A stretch of DNA of 64,000 bases from Casuarius casuarius (GCA_003342895.1 PTFA01000005.1:1946504-2010503); one strand, 5' to 3'; positions 14,723-26,705 are shown, counted from the first letter of the stretch. Notes: generated from the sequence alone by a model not told the origin. Program-made: numbers and translations.

Positions 14723-14741
14723 GGGGTGGGTGGGTGGGGGG
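14723..14741 (+). other. G-quadruplex motif
   Basis: Four G-runs of 4, 3, 3 and 6 bases are separated by single T residues. This satisfies the canonical G3+ with 1-base-loop pattern, the most stable class of predicted quadruplex. It lies in presumed NINJ2 intron or 5' flank, with no exon nearby. Confidence 0.75.
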
Positions 14742-15097
14742 TGGTAATCTCTGTTCTGTTCCCAATTCTGCCACTGACACTGTGCCTAGACATGGCATTT
14801 AGGCCAAAAATGTTAAAATTAGCTCCATTCATTCCAGATGAAGTGGTCAGGAGCTGCAGTGCAAAGTAGAATAGCTAATAAGTGGGCACTTAAAGCAGAA
14901 ATATTGATTGAGAGCAGGGCCTTTAATGTCTGTTTCCAGCCCATGGAAAGGGAACTGTGCTTCCCTCCTACCTTGCAAGATGAGTTTCTGTGTGCTTTAA
15001 CCTTCACCAGCTGATGTTTACAAAGCACTCCTAAAGTTGCCAACTGGCAAATACCATGGAAAAATACACCCCAGATTTCCCCTGGTGCCTGATGTGC

Positions 15098-15150
15098 TGT
15101 GTGCATGTCTGTGTGTGCGTCTGTGTGCATGTCTGTGTGTGCTTGCCTAC
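15098..15150 (+). repeat. Imperfect TG-rich repeat
   Basis: Alternating TGTG words with inserted CATGTC and CGTC make an imperfect tandem repeat of roughly 20-24 bases (GTGTGCATGTCTGTGTGTG unit). It produces cysteine- and valine-rich open frames in all three + frames and histidine- and threonine-rich ones on the - strand, none of them credible genes. Confidence 0.7.
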
Positions 15151-16109
15151 ACGCGGCTGTTTATCGGCTGGGCTCCCCATGGTGCACGTCTCTGCACCTA
15201 CCCCTCTCTGTGCATGGCCTGCATTCATGTCTGTTTTCTTTGGCATTCTTCAGCATTTCCCTTGGAACTAATTGCCAAATAATATAGTTTCTCCTCAGAC
15301 ATCCCCTTCTGCCAGAGCGCTCCCATGAAGAGGATTATCATTCTCATACTTCTGAATCTCATGCTGTCCCGGTGTCTCTTTCAGTCTGTTCTCCCCCGAG
15401 GAGAGGGTCACAAAAACCACAAAGCACACAGATTTGCAATTAGATCTGCTCTGTAATTTTTTTTTCCCTTGAAAAATACAAGAAAAACTGTAGGTTTTGT
15501 AGAAATTGCGCAAGTAGCTTTAAGAAAGCTTTAGACCAAAAAGCCTGCAAGCTTTGGAAAGAAATATGCTAATGAACTGCCTCCAAAAGTCTTCAGAAAA
15601 AAAGATGTTTCTTGAAGGGGAGAGAAAAAAAAAAGAAAGTATTTCCTTTGAAAAGTAGTTTCAGTGGAAAATTTTCGGGTAGTTTTAGCTAGCAATGCAG
15701 CACTCAGCAGCTGGGGAGCTCAGCATGCCCTCTGGTGCCAAAGCAAGGTTTCACAGGCCCTGTAATTTGACAGCTCCTTATAGCAGAAATAGAGATCCTG
15801 TTAAAAAATCCACCCCCACACTTGTGATATTCTCCCTTCTTTCTCTAGTAATTCCTACGAAAATTAAAAATAACAATAGAAGTGGGAACTGATGCAGAGG
15901 GTTTTTTGCTCTGAGTAAAAATAAAGTCTATGACTTATAAAACCTAAAAGAGTGCCTCATTGAGCCCCTTTAATGGTCTGCATCGCTACGCCATGCTTAC
16001 GCAAAGCTAAGCACAAAAGGGATTTGCTTGGGGTGAGACTGAAGCTAGTAGCTTTTGTATGGAAAGAAGGCTGTCTAACAAGGAAAGGCAAAACACCGGC
16101 AACGGGATG

Positions 16110-16260
16110 CGAGAGCCAAGTTCTAGCGCCAGCTCAGCCAGAGTTGTGTGACCAGGCTTTACTTCTCCGTGTCCTAACCTCCCTACCCTTAAAGAATGAG
16201 CAATAATAATAATTCCCCATCTTTGGGGAATTGCTGCACAATGGTAGTTGCTGTTTGTTA
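16110..16260 (+). repeat. MIR-like SINE relic
   Basis: GCCAGAGTTGTGTGACC, then CTTCTCCGTGTCCTAACC, then GAATGAGCAATAATAATAAT follow the order of the MIR consensus phrases 'agctgtgtgacc', 'ctctgtgcctcagtt' and 'aaaatggggataataata'. The match has indels and substitutions. It is called by eye. Confidence 0.45.
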
Positions 16261-19200
16261 GCAGACGGATGCCAGCTCTGGGCCAACCCTCACCGAGGCT
16301 AACTCTGCGCGATATCAAGTTTTCCTCTTTGACATACTGTGGAGGAGGAAAGGCAGTGATCCCCACTCTCAGAAGGGAAATGCTTTCAAAGTGACAACAA
16401 GGACACCAGATTTAGCCAGATGATATAAAGCACATTGATAAACCTTAAAATATGTCCTGTGACTTAACCCAGGGCTCTGTTTGCCAAAAGGGAATCACTT
16501 AATCTCACCAGCAATCCCATGTAAACCTTCACCACCACCCCCCAGCCGCTTGGGCTTTCCAGCTGCAGGGAAACCTGAGTTGCTTGTGAATCAGCTTCTG
16601 AACTGCTGCACTTTACAGGGCTCAACAGTAAGACAAACCAAGAGCAGTAATGGTTCAGTTTGANGAGCTGTGCATACATTGTGGCAATTAAAAAAAAAAA
16701 AAAAAAGTCACAGGCATCTGATTCATACACCACAGATGGAGTGGGTAGCTGCTGACAGCAGTGGCACCAGGCATCCCCAGTAAAGCCAGCCTCCTGCATT
16801 TATCAAAAATATGCCAGGTCTCTGAAGGCTGCTGGTTTTCTTAAGCGTCTTGTTATTTGAGGCTCCAGGTTTATATTTGTAGCTGCTGGACTAGACAGAA
16901 TACTCTGTAAGGGCCAAAGCCACAGAGGAGCTGGATTTCTCTGACTTTAGCTGCAGACTAATCAGCAGGACTTCTGCAAGGTCCTTACTGCATGGTAAGC
17001 ACTTCTGCAGAGTGGCTCATTGCCTAGCTGTCTAAATGTAAGCTCAGCACCCAGCTTTAGTTGTACAGGTGGCCTTTTCGCCACCTTTGTGGGCCGGCCA
17101 AGCCAGAGGGAATGCCCAGTTTTTCATTGCACTGTGCAAGGATTTCCGGACCCCATGACTCCACCTCAGACAGCAGTGGCCTTCCCTGCCTGTGGTTTCA
17201 TGCCCCAAACAAGGGAACATGCCATTGCTTTCATCCACACGTGGGAAAAGCACACATGAAAGCTACCTATTTTTGTTGCCTGTTCATCTGACACTCGGAG
17301 CTTAATACATTATAAACCCTGCCCCATGCTTGGGTGACCCATTTCCCACTACAGGTAAAGGGGCCTGGGGGGGTAGCTTGAAGAAAGAAGTGTTTTCACT
17401 CAAAAAGAGCTCCTGACTTGCCTCATTTGTCTCCGTATAAGTGACTGGGAGCAGATGGCTCAGCCTCCTCGTGCCAGTCACTCATTTGACCGAAGCTGTT
17501 GTGTTTGTTCAGCTTCATTGTTCTCCCAGCCCTAACTCATCATCACCCACAAATAAGCTGTCAATGCCCAGCGTTGTACCACAGCAGTGAGGAGGGATGA
17601 CTTCAGGAATAAGGAGGAAAGCACATAAAAGGGATCAAATATCAACCCCCCCGCACCACTTGGTATGGGTACCACTCTGTTGCAACAGGCACATGTGCTT
17701 TTAAGCCAGCTGAGAGGTGGTAGTGCCTAACTCTAGGAGATCAGGACATATCCCTAGGCTCAGACCTTTTGCCAGCCTCCTTTCTCTGAGCTATGAGATA
17801 CCTCTGTTCTGCTGCCATAGACACCAGAGTAATGTTTAAGAAGTCCTGAACCCCTACACGCTACCTCAAAGTACTTACAGACTCTCTAGACTTCTACTTT
17901 TATCTCCTTCCAGGATCATCTAGCTTCTACCTTCAATAGCAAGAAATACAAGCTCTGCAAAGGAGTCTCTTAACCACAGTTACTTTACTGTTAGAAACCA
18001 CAAGAATTACAAGCTTTTAACTATCAAAAAATCCCCAAAAGCATTTTCCCACCCTGAGCTGACCCTTTCTTAGAGATCACAGTTCATCAATATTTCAAGC
18101 TGAATACAGTTCTTCCTGCCCTCTTTCTGCTACATGATTTTCTCATATGAGCTGATGGTCCTGAGTCCCCTTCTGAAATAAGGCCCCTATTTCAGTGCCA
18201 TGCATACAGACAGCACTCTTGCAGGTTCACTGCCCATGGGCACCTTCCCATCCCTGCTCAGAAAAAGACCTTGCTCCCCAGGGACACATCAAGAGGCCAG
18301 AGGCAGCAACATGGAGTGCTGGCCATAATTGCAATCTGTTGCTCTGCCTGGAACATGGAGAAAAGATTACACTTTGTACTTTATCTGGTACAAAGGGACA
18401 AAAGCAGGACTCACCATTTGAGATGGTCCTNCTTTCAGCACACACCTGGAGAAATCTCTTATAGCACTCAGCAAAAGAAGTTACCTCAAGCCCATAGTTG
18501 GACCTTTTCTCCACATTTAAAGGGTTATCCATCAGGACAGCACCAACGGTAAGGCTGTCCATCTTGAATAACAGCCAACAGTAGGCTGATTTTCCAGAAC
18601 TGAAGCCTGTCTGCCACATGGAAGTTATGTTTTTCTTTCATTTGAAGAAAGAAGATCATAACTTACTGCAGATATACCCACATCTTTTGCAATTGTCCCC
18701 TTTGCTGGTGGTTTATTACCAGCTGGTGACACTCTGGGTAAATTAAAATCAATTATTTCCTCCTTTCCTTCTTTTTTGACAACTAGCAGAAGAACTCAGC
18801 TAACAGGAATGTTAAAGGAAAGGTGGATGGCTAAAAGCAGCCAGATAACCAANACCTGGTAAATACCTATTCCTCTCTACTGACAAAAAAATGTGTCTGA
18901 ATGATTAGCTAAAGTTAGGTGTGATGAATCCCACCCTTTGTATCCATGCTTTTCAATGCCTGACACTTTGAAGAAATAGCACCCCTGGTTTCAGAAACAG
19001 GAAAATGAGGATTGTAACATCTGCTCTAGTACCTTGTCTAAAACAGTATCCAGCAAAAAAGTGTTCAGAGAAGACATAAATCCCAGCACTGACAGTTCTT
19101 TGAACACCCTGCCCAAAGGGAAGATCTCTCTCTAATCCCCCTAAGTTTGAGGCTTGTCTGTGCCCTCAAGGAAGAGAATTTAATATTCCTTGTAAAATCT

Positions 19201-19480
19201 CTGGTTTGAGTTAATCTGTGCTATCGTAACTCTGGACAGCTTGTTATCCATAAAAATACCCAGTATTTTTCTAACCTTGCAGAGCTCTTGTGCCTATTAA
19301 TACCATGAGGCAAGTGTGAGGGAGCACTGGGTGCTTTCGACATTTTTAAAACACATGGCTTTGCCTCTTCCCCAGGCTTTCTGGATAAATGCCGTGCTGA
19401 GACAGCAGTCCGCCCCGCATGGATAGGCCTGGTGGCTTAGGAATGAGACTGGTAATGCTGTTTCTTTTGTCCCCCTCCAG

Positions 19481-19712
19481 GGCGTGAATCCTCATCTCAG
19501 GATTAATGGTCCAATGAATATCAACCACTACGCAACGAAGAAGAGCGTGGCAGAGAGCATGCTGGATGTGGCGCTTTTCATGGCCAACGTCACCCAGCTC
19601 AAAGCAGTGCTGGAGCAGGGGACCTCTTTTCAGTATTATGTCACCCTGATTGTGCTCATCAGCATCTCTCTCTTCTTCCAGGTGATGATTGGGATTCTCC
19701 TCATCATCACCG
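19481..19712 (+). CDS. NINJ2: NINJ2 coding exon (ninjurin core, first membrane helix)
   Basis: The acceptor is a long pyrimidine tract ending CCCCCTCCAG at 19480 and the donor is ACCG|GTAAGG at 19713. The 232 bases are read in phase 0 from GGC, giving 77 codons plus one base. The first residues, GVNPHLRINGP, precede the conserved MNINHYATKK. An in-frame ATG at 19514 falls inside the conserved core, so the true start is probably in an earlier exon. Confidence 0.93.
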
Positions 19713-21326
19713 GTAAGGCAGTGTCCTAGCCCCTGTGCACCCTTGCAGGGTACAGAGGGGCTGGCTGTGGTGATGGTGCAGCCAGGAGGTGGGATGGAGA
19801 ACCAGGAGCTGTGGCCTCCTGCCCTGTGCCGTTCCCCTCGTTGCAGTCAGGGTTGTGGAGGGATTTAAGAGAGCATGATGGTAATGGTAGAGAGGTCTGT
19901 GTTACTGTTTTACAAAATGTGGAATGTCTTTTCTTTTTTTCTTTTTTTCTTTTTTTTTTTTTTGCACAGTTTTGCTCTGAGCCCTACCCAAGTACACTCA
20001 CTTGTTTTTTTCCCCATTGCTGATACCCATAGTAGGGAGAGGAACTGGCTTTCATGCATCATTGCTGCATGTGCCTGCAATGTACCCCTCTATGCTGTTG
20101 CTGCAAGTACCACACTTTAGTCATGTCTTTTGCTTTTACCTAAGCTGGGGGCCTGACAGAACACTTTAGGCAGAGGTATTCCCTATATTAATACTGCATT
20201 TACTGAATCCCACACTTCTAGTGCCATATAGACAGTGGTGTTTCCAACAGGCTCAACAAATTCTCCACTCAATATGGGATTTCCTATAATTTAGCCTCAA
20301 ATGCAAGCCCTGTATTAAAAGCATGAAGAGCACTACTTTTTCTGGTGTTTCCTACATGCTTTTCTATATGGGGCATATGATTTGAGGCTAAGGGAAACCT
20401 TGTGACTTGGTCCCTCCCATGCCCCATGCAGCACAGTCCTTCCCCATGGCGGCAGCAGTGGCTGGAGCCAGCTGTGAGGAGAAAGGGGGCAGGGGACCAC
20501 GTCTGAAGGCAAGGAGCCACCAGGGTGCCATTCGCATGGCCTGTTGGCTGGACAGCCTCAGTAACCAGGGTGTTTCTATATTTGAACTGTTCAATGCCCA
20601 TCAGCTATAGCTGATCCTGTTCAGGTACCCAGATACCTCTTTCTCAGGTAGGGGAGGGGTCAAGCTCTGTCAGCATTTCATCTGAAATCTGGGCATGAAG
20701 GAGGAACTGGCCTCCTAGAGCTGGTCCTGCGCTGCTGACCTTGTCCGCTGCACCACCCAGACTCCCTCGGTGCATCCCGCTGAGCATGTGGACGGGTGGC
20801 GACATGGCATGTGCCTGACTAACATGCAGCGGTTACTCAGTTATCTAGGGCCAGCTCGTTGGAGGGCCTTGGCACCTGCTTTACAAAAGAAGACACACAT
20901 GACCAAAAAAAAAAGAAACCCAAAAACCCTTCCTCCGCTCTGTCCTCCTGCTTTGTCCTAGGGCAAGCTATGGTGCCTGTAAAGATACTGAGGCCATTCC
21001 CCCCGCTCTGTGACTGTGGTGCCCAAGGACAACTTGCTCCATGTGTGTTTGCAGGCAGTGAAGGCTCTCTGGGGCGGGGACTTTTGACTTGGAGTCTGTG
21101 TACTTTTGATTTGGAGCCGAAGTACACATCTCCATTTGTTTTTGCACTGTATCATGCAGCTCGTTTGAACCTGAATGATGTGGCAAAGCAACCCCGCCTG
21201 AATATCCTCAACAATGCTGCCACAGCTCTTATCTTCATCACGGTCATCCTCAACATCTTCATCACGGCCTTTGGAGTGCAGAAGACTGGCCTCTACCCTA
21301 CCAGGAATTACAGAGAACCTTATTAA
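19481..21326 (+). CDS. NINJ2: Ninjurin 2 gene, two coding exons (5' end missing)
   Basis: Joining 19481-19712 to 21160-21326 gives about 132 residues with a ninjurin domain. In order these are a conserved NHYATKKSVAESMLD amphipathic segment, an NVT sequon, LKAVLEQG, a first membrane helix (about YYVTLIVLISISLFFQVMIG), a short RLNLN loop, LNNAAT, a second membrane helix and the ITAFG motif. The reading phase joins as GCT (Ala) across the intron. Ninjurins are small two-pass plasma-membrane proteins; NINJ2 is described as a homophilic adhesion molecule induced after nerve injury, and its paralogue NINJ1 drives plasma-membrane rupture. RLNLN, NNAAT and KTG favour NINJ2 over NINJ1, as does the neighbouring convergent B4GALNT3. 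MANVTQLK and GVQK are more like NINJ1. Human NINJ2 is 142 residues, so roughly 10-20 N-terminal residues are missing, presumably from an unlocated upstream exon. Confidence 0.93.
19923..19965 (+). repeat. T-rich low-complexity tract in NINJ2 intron
   Basis: Runs of T broken by single C residues, within the 1447-base intron between the two NINJ2 coding exons (19713-21159). Nothing else is recognised in that intron. Confidence 0.8.
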
Positions 21327-21347
21327 GTCATGGGGCAAGGGAGTCAG
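21160..21347 (+). CDS. NINJ2: NINJ2 last coding exon with stop and start of 3' UTR
   Basis: The acceptor ATCATGCAG ends at 21159. Two bases complete an alanine codon and 54 codons follow, ending PTRNYREPY and TAA at 21324-21326. It carries RLNLNDVAKQPRLNILNNAAT, a hydrophobic second membrane helix (about IFITVILNIFITAF) and GVQKTG. A strong donor, GTCAG|GTAAGAA at 21348, lies 21 bases after the stop, so the 3' UTR seems to be spliced. That distance is too short to be expected to trigger nonsense-mediated decay. Confidence 0.92.
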
Positions 21348-22217
21348 GTAAGAAAGGGGTGTGTCCCCGTCACTGTCAGCCCCTGGAAGGGCTCTCAGTC
21401 TCAGACAACATCACTGCAAGATTGAGAGGTGGGAGACAATGCTACACAATTAAGCAAAGACTTTCTGGAGGCATATTATTGTCCCATGGGCCGCATAGAA
21501 GGAGGATTTCCTTGCTTGGTCTTTAAAGCAAGATCACCAAACATCCCTACTTCTGGGATTCATCAGTAGCAATTAGTTTTTAGAAGACGGCAAATCCCAC
21601 ATTAGCAGTTGTGGTTGGGAGTTAAATTTTGGAAAGAAAAATGGATGAGTTCTGGGAGACAGACAAAGATGGCAGTGTTATCTGAGCAGAAAGAAAGGAA
21701 GGTGCTGGGGAGGCAGTGGGCAAAAGAGCTCTTCACAACGGCCTGTGTGGTTTGGTGGTGGCTGTTTAAGAATCACACTCTTATTTTCAAAAGAGAGTCT
21801 TGTGAATGAGAGCCCAGACAACTGCTTGGCTTCACATGTCAGGTCAGATGAGGGAATGGCATGTTCTTAAGTCCACAGGGCTCAAGAAGGTCATTTGCTC
21901 TTGCTTACATGACCTGCCACAAGTAAACATGGTTCAAATGTACTATACTGAGGCAACAGCCAGCAAGAAAGCTTGATAGAAGCATGCTACNATGAGCGAG
22001 GAAGTGTTTTGGATTCACTGTGAAGGCCAAAAGACTCTGTGAAAGCAGTACTGGCCTTGGATCTAGAGGGATGAGAGAGTCAAAGGGCTGCTCCCTGTGC
22101 ACTTGGCACCACCACCACAGCGCTGGATGATCCTGGCACACTCTGTATATTCCTCCCTGACTGTGAGGGGGGGGCAAATCTGCTGCACACTCACTGGGCG
22201 TTTTTTCTTTCCTGCAG

Positions 22218-22780
22218 GATATGGGCAGTGCAACTGATGGGGGAAAGCTCTGACCTCAGCAGAATCCCATCATCCCAACGAATCCAGAGAACTGGGTTAA
22301 ACTTTCAAAATTTACGTGTTTTGTTTCATACAGGCCCTTTAGTGCTTTTGCACATCTGCAGGGGCGAAAACTTGCATTGCTTCTCAAAGGTAGAGCAAGC
22401 TTTGAGTGATTTCTAGTGAGAGCCGTAGAAACAGCAGCAGGTACGCAATTTCAAAGCACAGTTCTGTAAATCTTTTCTCTTATTTTAGTTGCCTGCTTCT
22501 CATATGCAATATTGCCTCATTTTGTAGAGAAGCCTGAACAATTTATTTTATAGGCTAAATAAGCAAAAAATATCCATCTTTTTTTGTCTTAAGCATAATT
22601 TGCTATATTTAAAGCAATGCTATCTAACAGTTTATATTCCAAATGTAGGACTGCATTTTTTTAACTAAAAAGAAGCTCTCATGGGAGGATAAAAAAGTGT
22701 GTGTATGTCAATGCAGCTAAAAGGATTTCAAATGTTTTCCTAGCTGTTTAAAAATAAAATTAAATGGGAAACAGTTAAGA
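22218..22780 (+). other. NINJ2: Probable NINJ2 3' UTR exon
   Basis: A strong acceptor (TTTTTTCTTTCCTGCAG ending at 22217) follows the donor at 21348, giving an 870-base UTR intron. The sequence after it is non-coding and becomes AT-rich, as 3' UTRs often are. An AATAAA at 22753-22758 is a candidate poly(A) signal and sets the approximate end given here. The AT-rich sequence continues to about 23.4 kb, so a longer UTR is possible. Transcript data are not available. Confidence 0.55.
22753..22758 (+). terminator. Candidate NINJ2 polyadenylation signal
   Basis: A canonical AATAAA hexamer in AT-rich sequence, about 535 bases into the proposed 3' UTR exon. No strongly GU-rich element directly follows, so the site is only a candidate. 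Confidence 0.35.
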
Positions 22781-25700
22781 AAACAATCAGATATTTCCAG
22801 CATTGGAAAATGAACAATGACAGAAAATAGATATTATGCTCTGATGTCATCATCAGAGTCCTATCAGGAATACTGTCTGAGTAGCCTGATAATATTTAGG
22901 ATAAAAGAAAAAAGAGAGAAACTCATTATACATAATGAGACACCCTAGGCTAATTGCCACACTGACAAACAGCAGATGCATAGTGTATTAGTTTATAAAA
23001 AAAATCAGCATTATAATTTAAGATGCTATCATTAACACAAATATTTTAAAATACGTAATTTTTATATTGACAATGTTGGGAATTCTATTGTACTAGAACA
23101 ATTTTTTTTCTTTAAAAAACTGTTAGAATTCATGAATTTTCAAACGTCTTTGGAAAGATTTTGGATCCCAAGTTGGAATTTTGTAATCATGCTGAAAAAA
23201 TGGGTATTTTTAATAGCCTGTTATAAGCATATTTAAATAATGACATGCTTTTCTGATTATTAAATGATTTTTCAAAGTAAAGCAGAATCACTGTTCAATA
23301 TGGATAACATCCTTTTGCATACTGTTACTGCCACTAAGAAAGAAATGTCATGAAATTATGTGCATATTATTCTTCAAGAGCTAATGGGAGTGACTGACAC
23401 TGCTAACAGACGGATATGAGTAGATTTTATTTCCTCTATACTTGACTGTTCAGAATTAAATTTCTGTTTAAGTCACAGGTGGTGACTTTGTCTGGATGAC
23501 TTTGTGAATGATCTTGTCAACAGTGGCTTATGGGTAAGACCTACAGGCTAGCATCAGGTCCTACCCTCAAACCACAGTGGCTTTTTTGTAGCTGAAGGAA
23601 AGCTGTGTAGAAAAAGTAGAGTGGAAAACAGCAGTTATGTACGTATTGGAATTTTAATTAGCAAAGTTGAGTACAGTCTAGGTCTGTTTGGTGCATCAGG
23701 TAAAGACGTGGCCTCTCCACAGACCGACAGCACCACAGAGGAAATGTTTCTGAGAAGCCTCTATGATCCTGCTGTCCTCCAGGATGAAGCTTCACTGTAG
23801 AGGCAACAAAACTAATTGCAGCCCCTGGAAAAGCATCAGTCAAGGGCTTGCAGCCACTACTGGCCCAAATGGGTTTATGAAAAGGTAAAAGATTATGCGT
23901 CCCCTTTGCAGAATCCAAATCTCGTGACTCTTGCTTCACAGAGCAGGAGACAAAGCGATTAGTAATTATGACTGAACATAGAAAGGCAGGTTCAGCTGGG
24001 GAAGAAGCATTGAGGGGAATTCATTACCAAATCCTAACTCCAATATCAGTCTTAGAGAGCTGCCAAATGAGGTACTGCAGTATGTACGGCCTGAGCTGAG
24101 CGAGCTTCCCGTTTTCCAGCATAGGAAAGCAGAAGACCAGCAGTGCACTGGAGTGCTTTTCCCCTTGTTGCCTTTAATAATCGTTTCTCATTTTAATGGA
24201 ATAAGACCCATTAGCAACCTTGGCTGCCTTTTTGCCTCTCTGTGCCTGACCCCCATTCGTGCCAAGCTGTTCATATTCAAGGGAGGCAGGGCTGAAGGGA
24301 AAAGGGGTCACAATTTTAACTTAAATAAGCCATTGCCATGAAAGACCTGACCTTCCATTTTTGTAGGCTGCACCAAGGACTGAGCTCAGGTCCAGGCTTT
24401 CACCTGCAGTCTCTACTGCATGAATTGGCCCCTGCTTGTGAGAGAGACGACTTTATCCACTGCAGTCCCTCTCCAGCATCATACAGCACTCCTGCTTTGC
24501 TGGGACACATATTTATCCAGCATTTCTGTCCTGTTCCACATGATAAATCCCAGGAAGATAGGAAAAAGTCCATTACCATCCCATTCTCTACAGCACCTTG
24601 CCTAAAGGGGACTAAAATAGGTCTCACTCCTGGCTAACCATGCTTGCCATGTATCCCTATCTTGCCAGTCACTTCAGTGCCTGCAGAGCTCTTGTGGTCT
24701 TGGGTAGACCTATCTCTGTGGCAGTGACTACACCTGCAATTATGAGAGACAAGGTGAAGCTTTAATTATATGAGACAAGAGGGGGGACATCTGATTTCTA
24801 ATCCGTGCTGTGTGGGGATGGCAGGTGCGTGAGCAACACATGGAGAGAACCGAGCTCTTGTAGGAAGGCAATGTATTTATAAAATGTGGGAGAGAACCAG
24901 TATATCCCCCAACTTTAACAGAGATGTGGCCCAGGAGTCATCTTGAAGGCACACAGCCACTTTAAGGCAGAGAATTCAAAGGTACAATCCAGATTTTTAA
25001 GACAAGGCATTGGTATCTAAAAAACGAACAACTTAGACATTTAAAAGCCATGAGAAGAAGGCAAAATGTTCATACCAACATTAAAGACAACGACAAAACA
25101 AGTCACATTATTATTTTCACACAATACATTTCTCTTATAATAAAACCCAGTCCTTCTTCATTCCCTCTGCTGGACTGCAAATAAACCTCAGGCCCATAAT
25201 TCATTCAGGAATGAAAAAGTTCTAGGGTGACAGGGTCAGCACTTGTGGGCAGAGCCACTTTTCAGTGCATCCCACACTTCTGGGGCCAGGGTCCCCGGTC
25301 TGGCCACGTGCTGGCTGCAGGGAATGTCTGTTCTGCAGCATGCCCCATCATTTCCCCAGCTGTTCCCATCCAGGGACCTGCTGGAGCAGCTCCCTCCCAG
25401 CCTGTGTGTCTGATACACAGAAAAGCACGTGCAGCCAATTTCCTCCTTCCATCAAGTCAGGACACAGCCAGGACACACACGAAGGCCAGAACTGCAGGGC
25501 AAACTTCACTGCAAACTCAGGCAAAGCTTCCTAAGAAATCTCTGTGACAGAAACAAGATCAACTTCATGGGGAAGTTAGCTTCCCTGCTTTGGTAAAGCC
25601 AGCTTTTCTTCAGCTCTTTGGGAGTTGTGCAGATTCCTGAGATAAGCCTTCTTCGTAGCAGTAGCAAATGCTGTGCAATGCTATCAGCCATACAGCAGTG

Positions 25701-26124
25701 CAGGAAACAACTGACAACCAGAGGTAAGCTGCCTGTCAGGTTGTGATGGCCAGGCTACAGCCCTGCCCTGCCATACCCTGTCACTGCACGGCTATAGGTT
25801 TTGCTGTTCCTGCAGCACTCCCTGCTCTCCTGCTCTTCATAACTTTGCTTGGGGGAGGGAAAAAATAGAGGTTGTTTAGGAAGCGGGGCAACAGCCCAAG
25901 GGCAAAGCCTGGCAGTGCTCCTGCAAGATTTCATGCTGGCCTGTAAGTCATGGAGAGCATAGCCCACTCTCATTTTACAGCCCATGGCAGTCTGAGCGAG
26001 CACCTTGTGAGCGGGAAGACAAGGTCTGTCCCTATGGGCTCCCTCCAAGCTCCTCCACAGAGGCTGCCAACTAGTGCCAATTAGTATTAATCAACTTTAC
26101 AATGCCAACGTATAAAGACTGACT

Positions 26125-26190
26125 AAGAATGGGGCCCCATTGTGCTANGAACAGAAGAACAATTGTGACGGCAGTTTTTACAGCAGGGAT
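26125..26190 (+). repeat. MIR-like amniote SINE head relic
   Basis: GGGGCCCCATTGTGCTANGA followed by ACAGAAGAACAATTGTGACG resembles the head of the amniote MIR family (the remembered phrase is 'ccccattgtgctaggcgctgtacaaaca', then 'gacagtccctgcc'). It is short and diverged. Confidence 0.4.
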
Positions 26191-26599
26191 ACTGGCCCTC
26201 AGGAAACTGGACTGAGACCCAGTAACTCCTTTCATATCCACCAAGGAGTCCTTATGAGGTAAACAGTTCTGTTTGCCATTGGTCTGGGTGAAAAGGCATG
26301 AAGGAAGGAACAAAGCCTCCTGGACAGCTAAAGCATGGGGGTGAAGTCCTCAAATTCTGGTGGCAGTGAGAGTTGTACCCTATTTTCTAGTCCCTCTTCG
26401 CTGATTATCCTCTCTGGTGAGGAAGAGGAGTTACTCATACCAATCAAGGCAGGGCCTGTGAATTACCTTCTGGAAGCACCTAATTCTCTCCACTGTCTGT
26501 AGACGAACACAGGGTGCTGACTTTAGGTGCCACAAATCACATCCAAGTCAGATGTGAAAGCATATGGTATGAACAACCCTTCTTCCTTGTGTATGGCAT

Positions 26600-26705
26600 A
26601 AGGATTATCCCTGAAGCTGTCATTCGCTCATCTGCAGAATGGGCATAATGCTCCTCTCGGCTTCCTGGGGCAGAACTGCTGAGTTCTGATAATAACTCCC
26701 TGCAT
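26600..26705 (+). repeat. MIR-like SINE relic
   Basis: CTCATCTGCAGAATGGGCAT, then AATGCTCCTCTCGGCTTCC, then a GATAATAA tail follow the MIR phrase 'tcatctgtaaaatggggataatactacctacctca'. This is a good partial match over about 60 bases, called by eye. Confidence 0.5.

Larger units (their letters stand above)
1..19480. other. Non-coding region upstream of the NINJ2 coding exons
   Basis: No exon is supported here. The open frames are short, lack domain character and often overlap on both strands. By position this is NINJ2 first intron and/or 5' flank. It holds a CR1 3' end, MIR-type relics, a purine-rich block near 13.2-13.5 kb, a TG-rich patch near 15.1 kb and a G-quadruplex motif at 14.7 kb, each listed separately. 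The first NINJ2 coding exon, expected to encode only a short N-terminus, could lie here unrecognised or left of the window. No GC-rich, CpG-dense promoter-like block stands out. Confidence 0.6.

Noticed and set aside
1..19480. WNK1, expected next to NINJ2 by mammalian gene order
   Set aside because: No kinase or WNK1-like exon was seen on either strand; it probably lies left of the window.
20859..21326. 155-codon open frame ending at the NINJ2 stop
   Set aside because: Only the part from 21160 is exon. The upstream part is intron read-through before a good splice acceptor.
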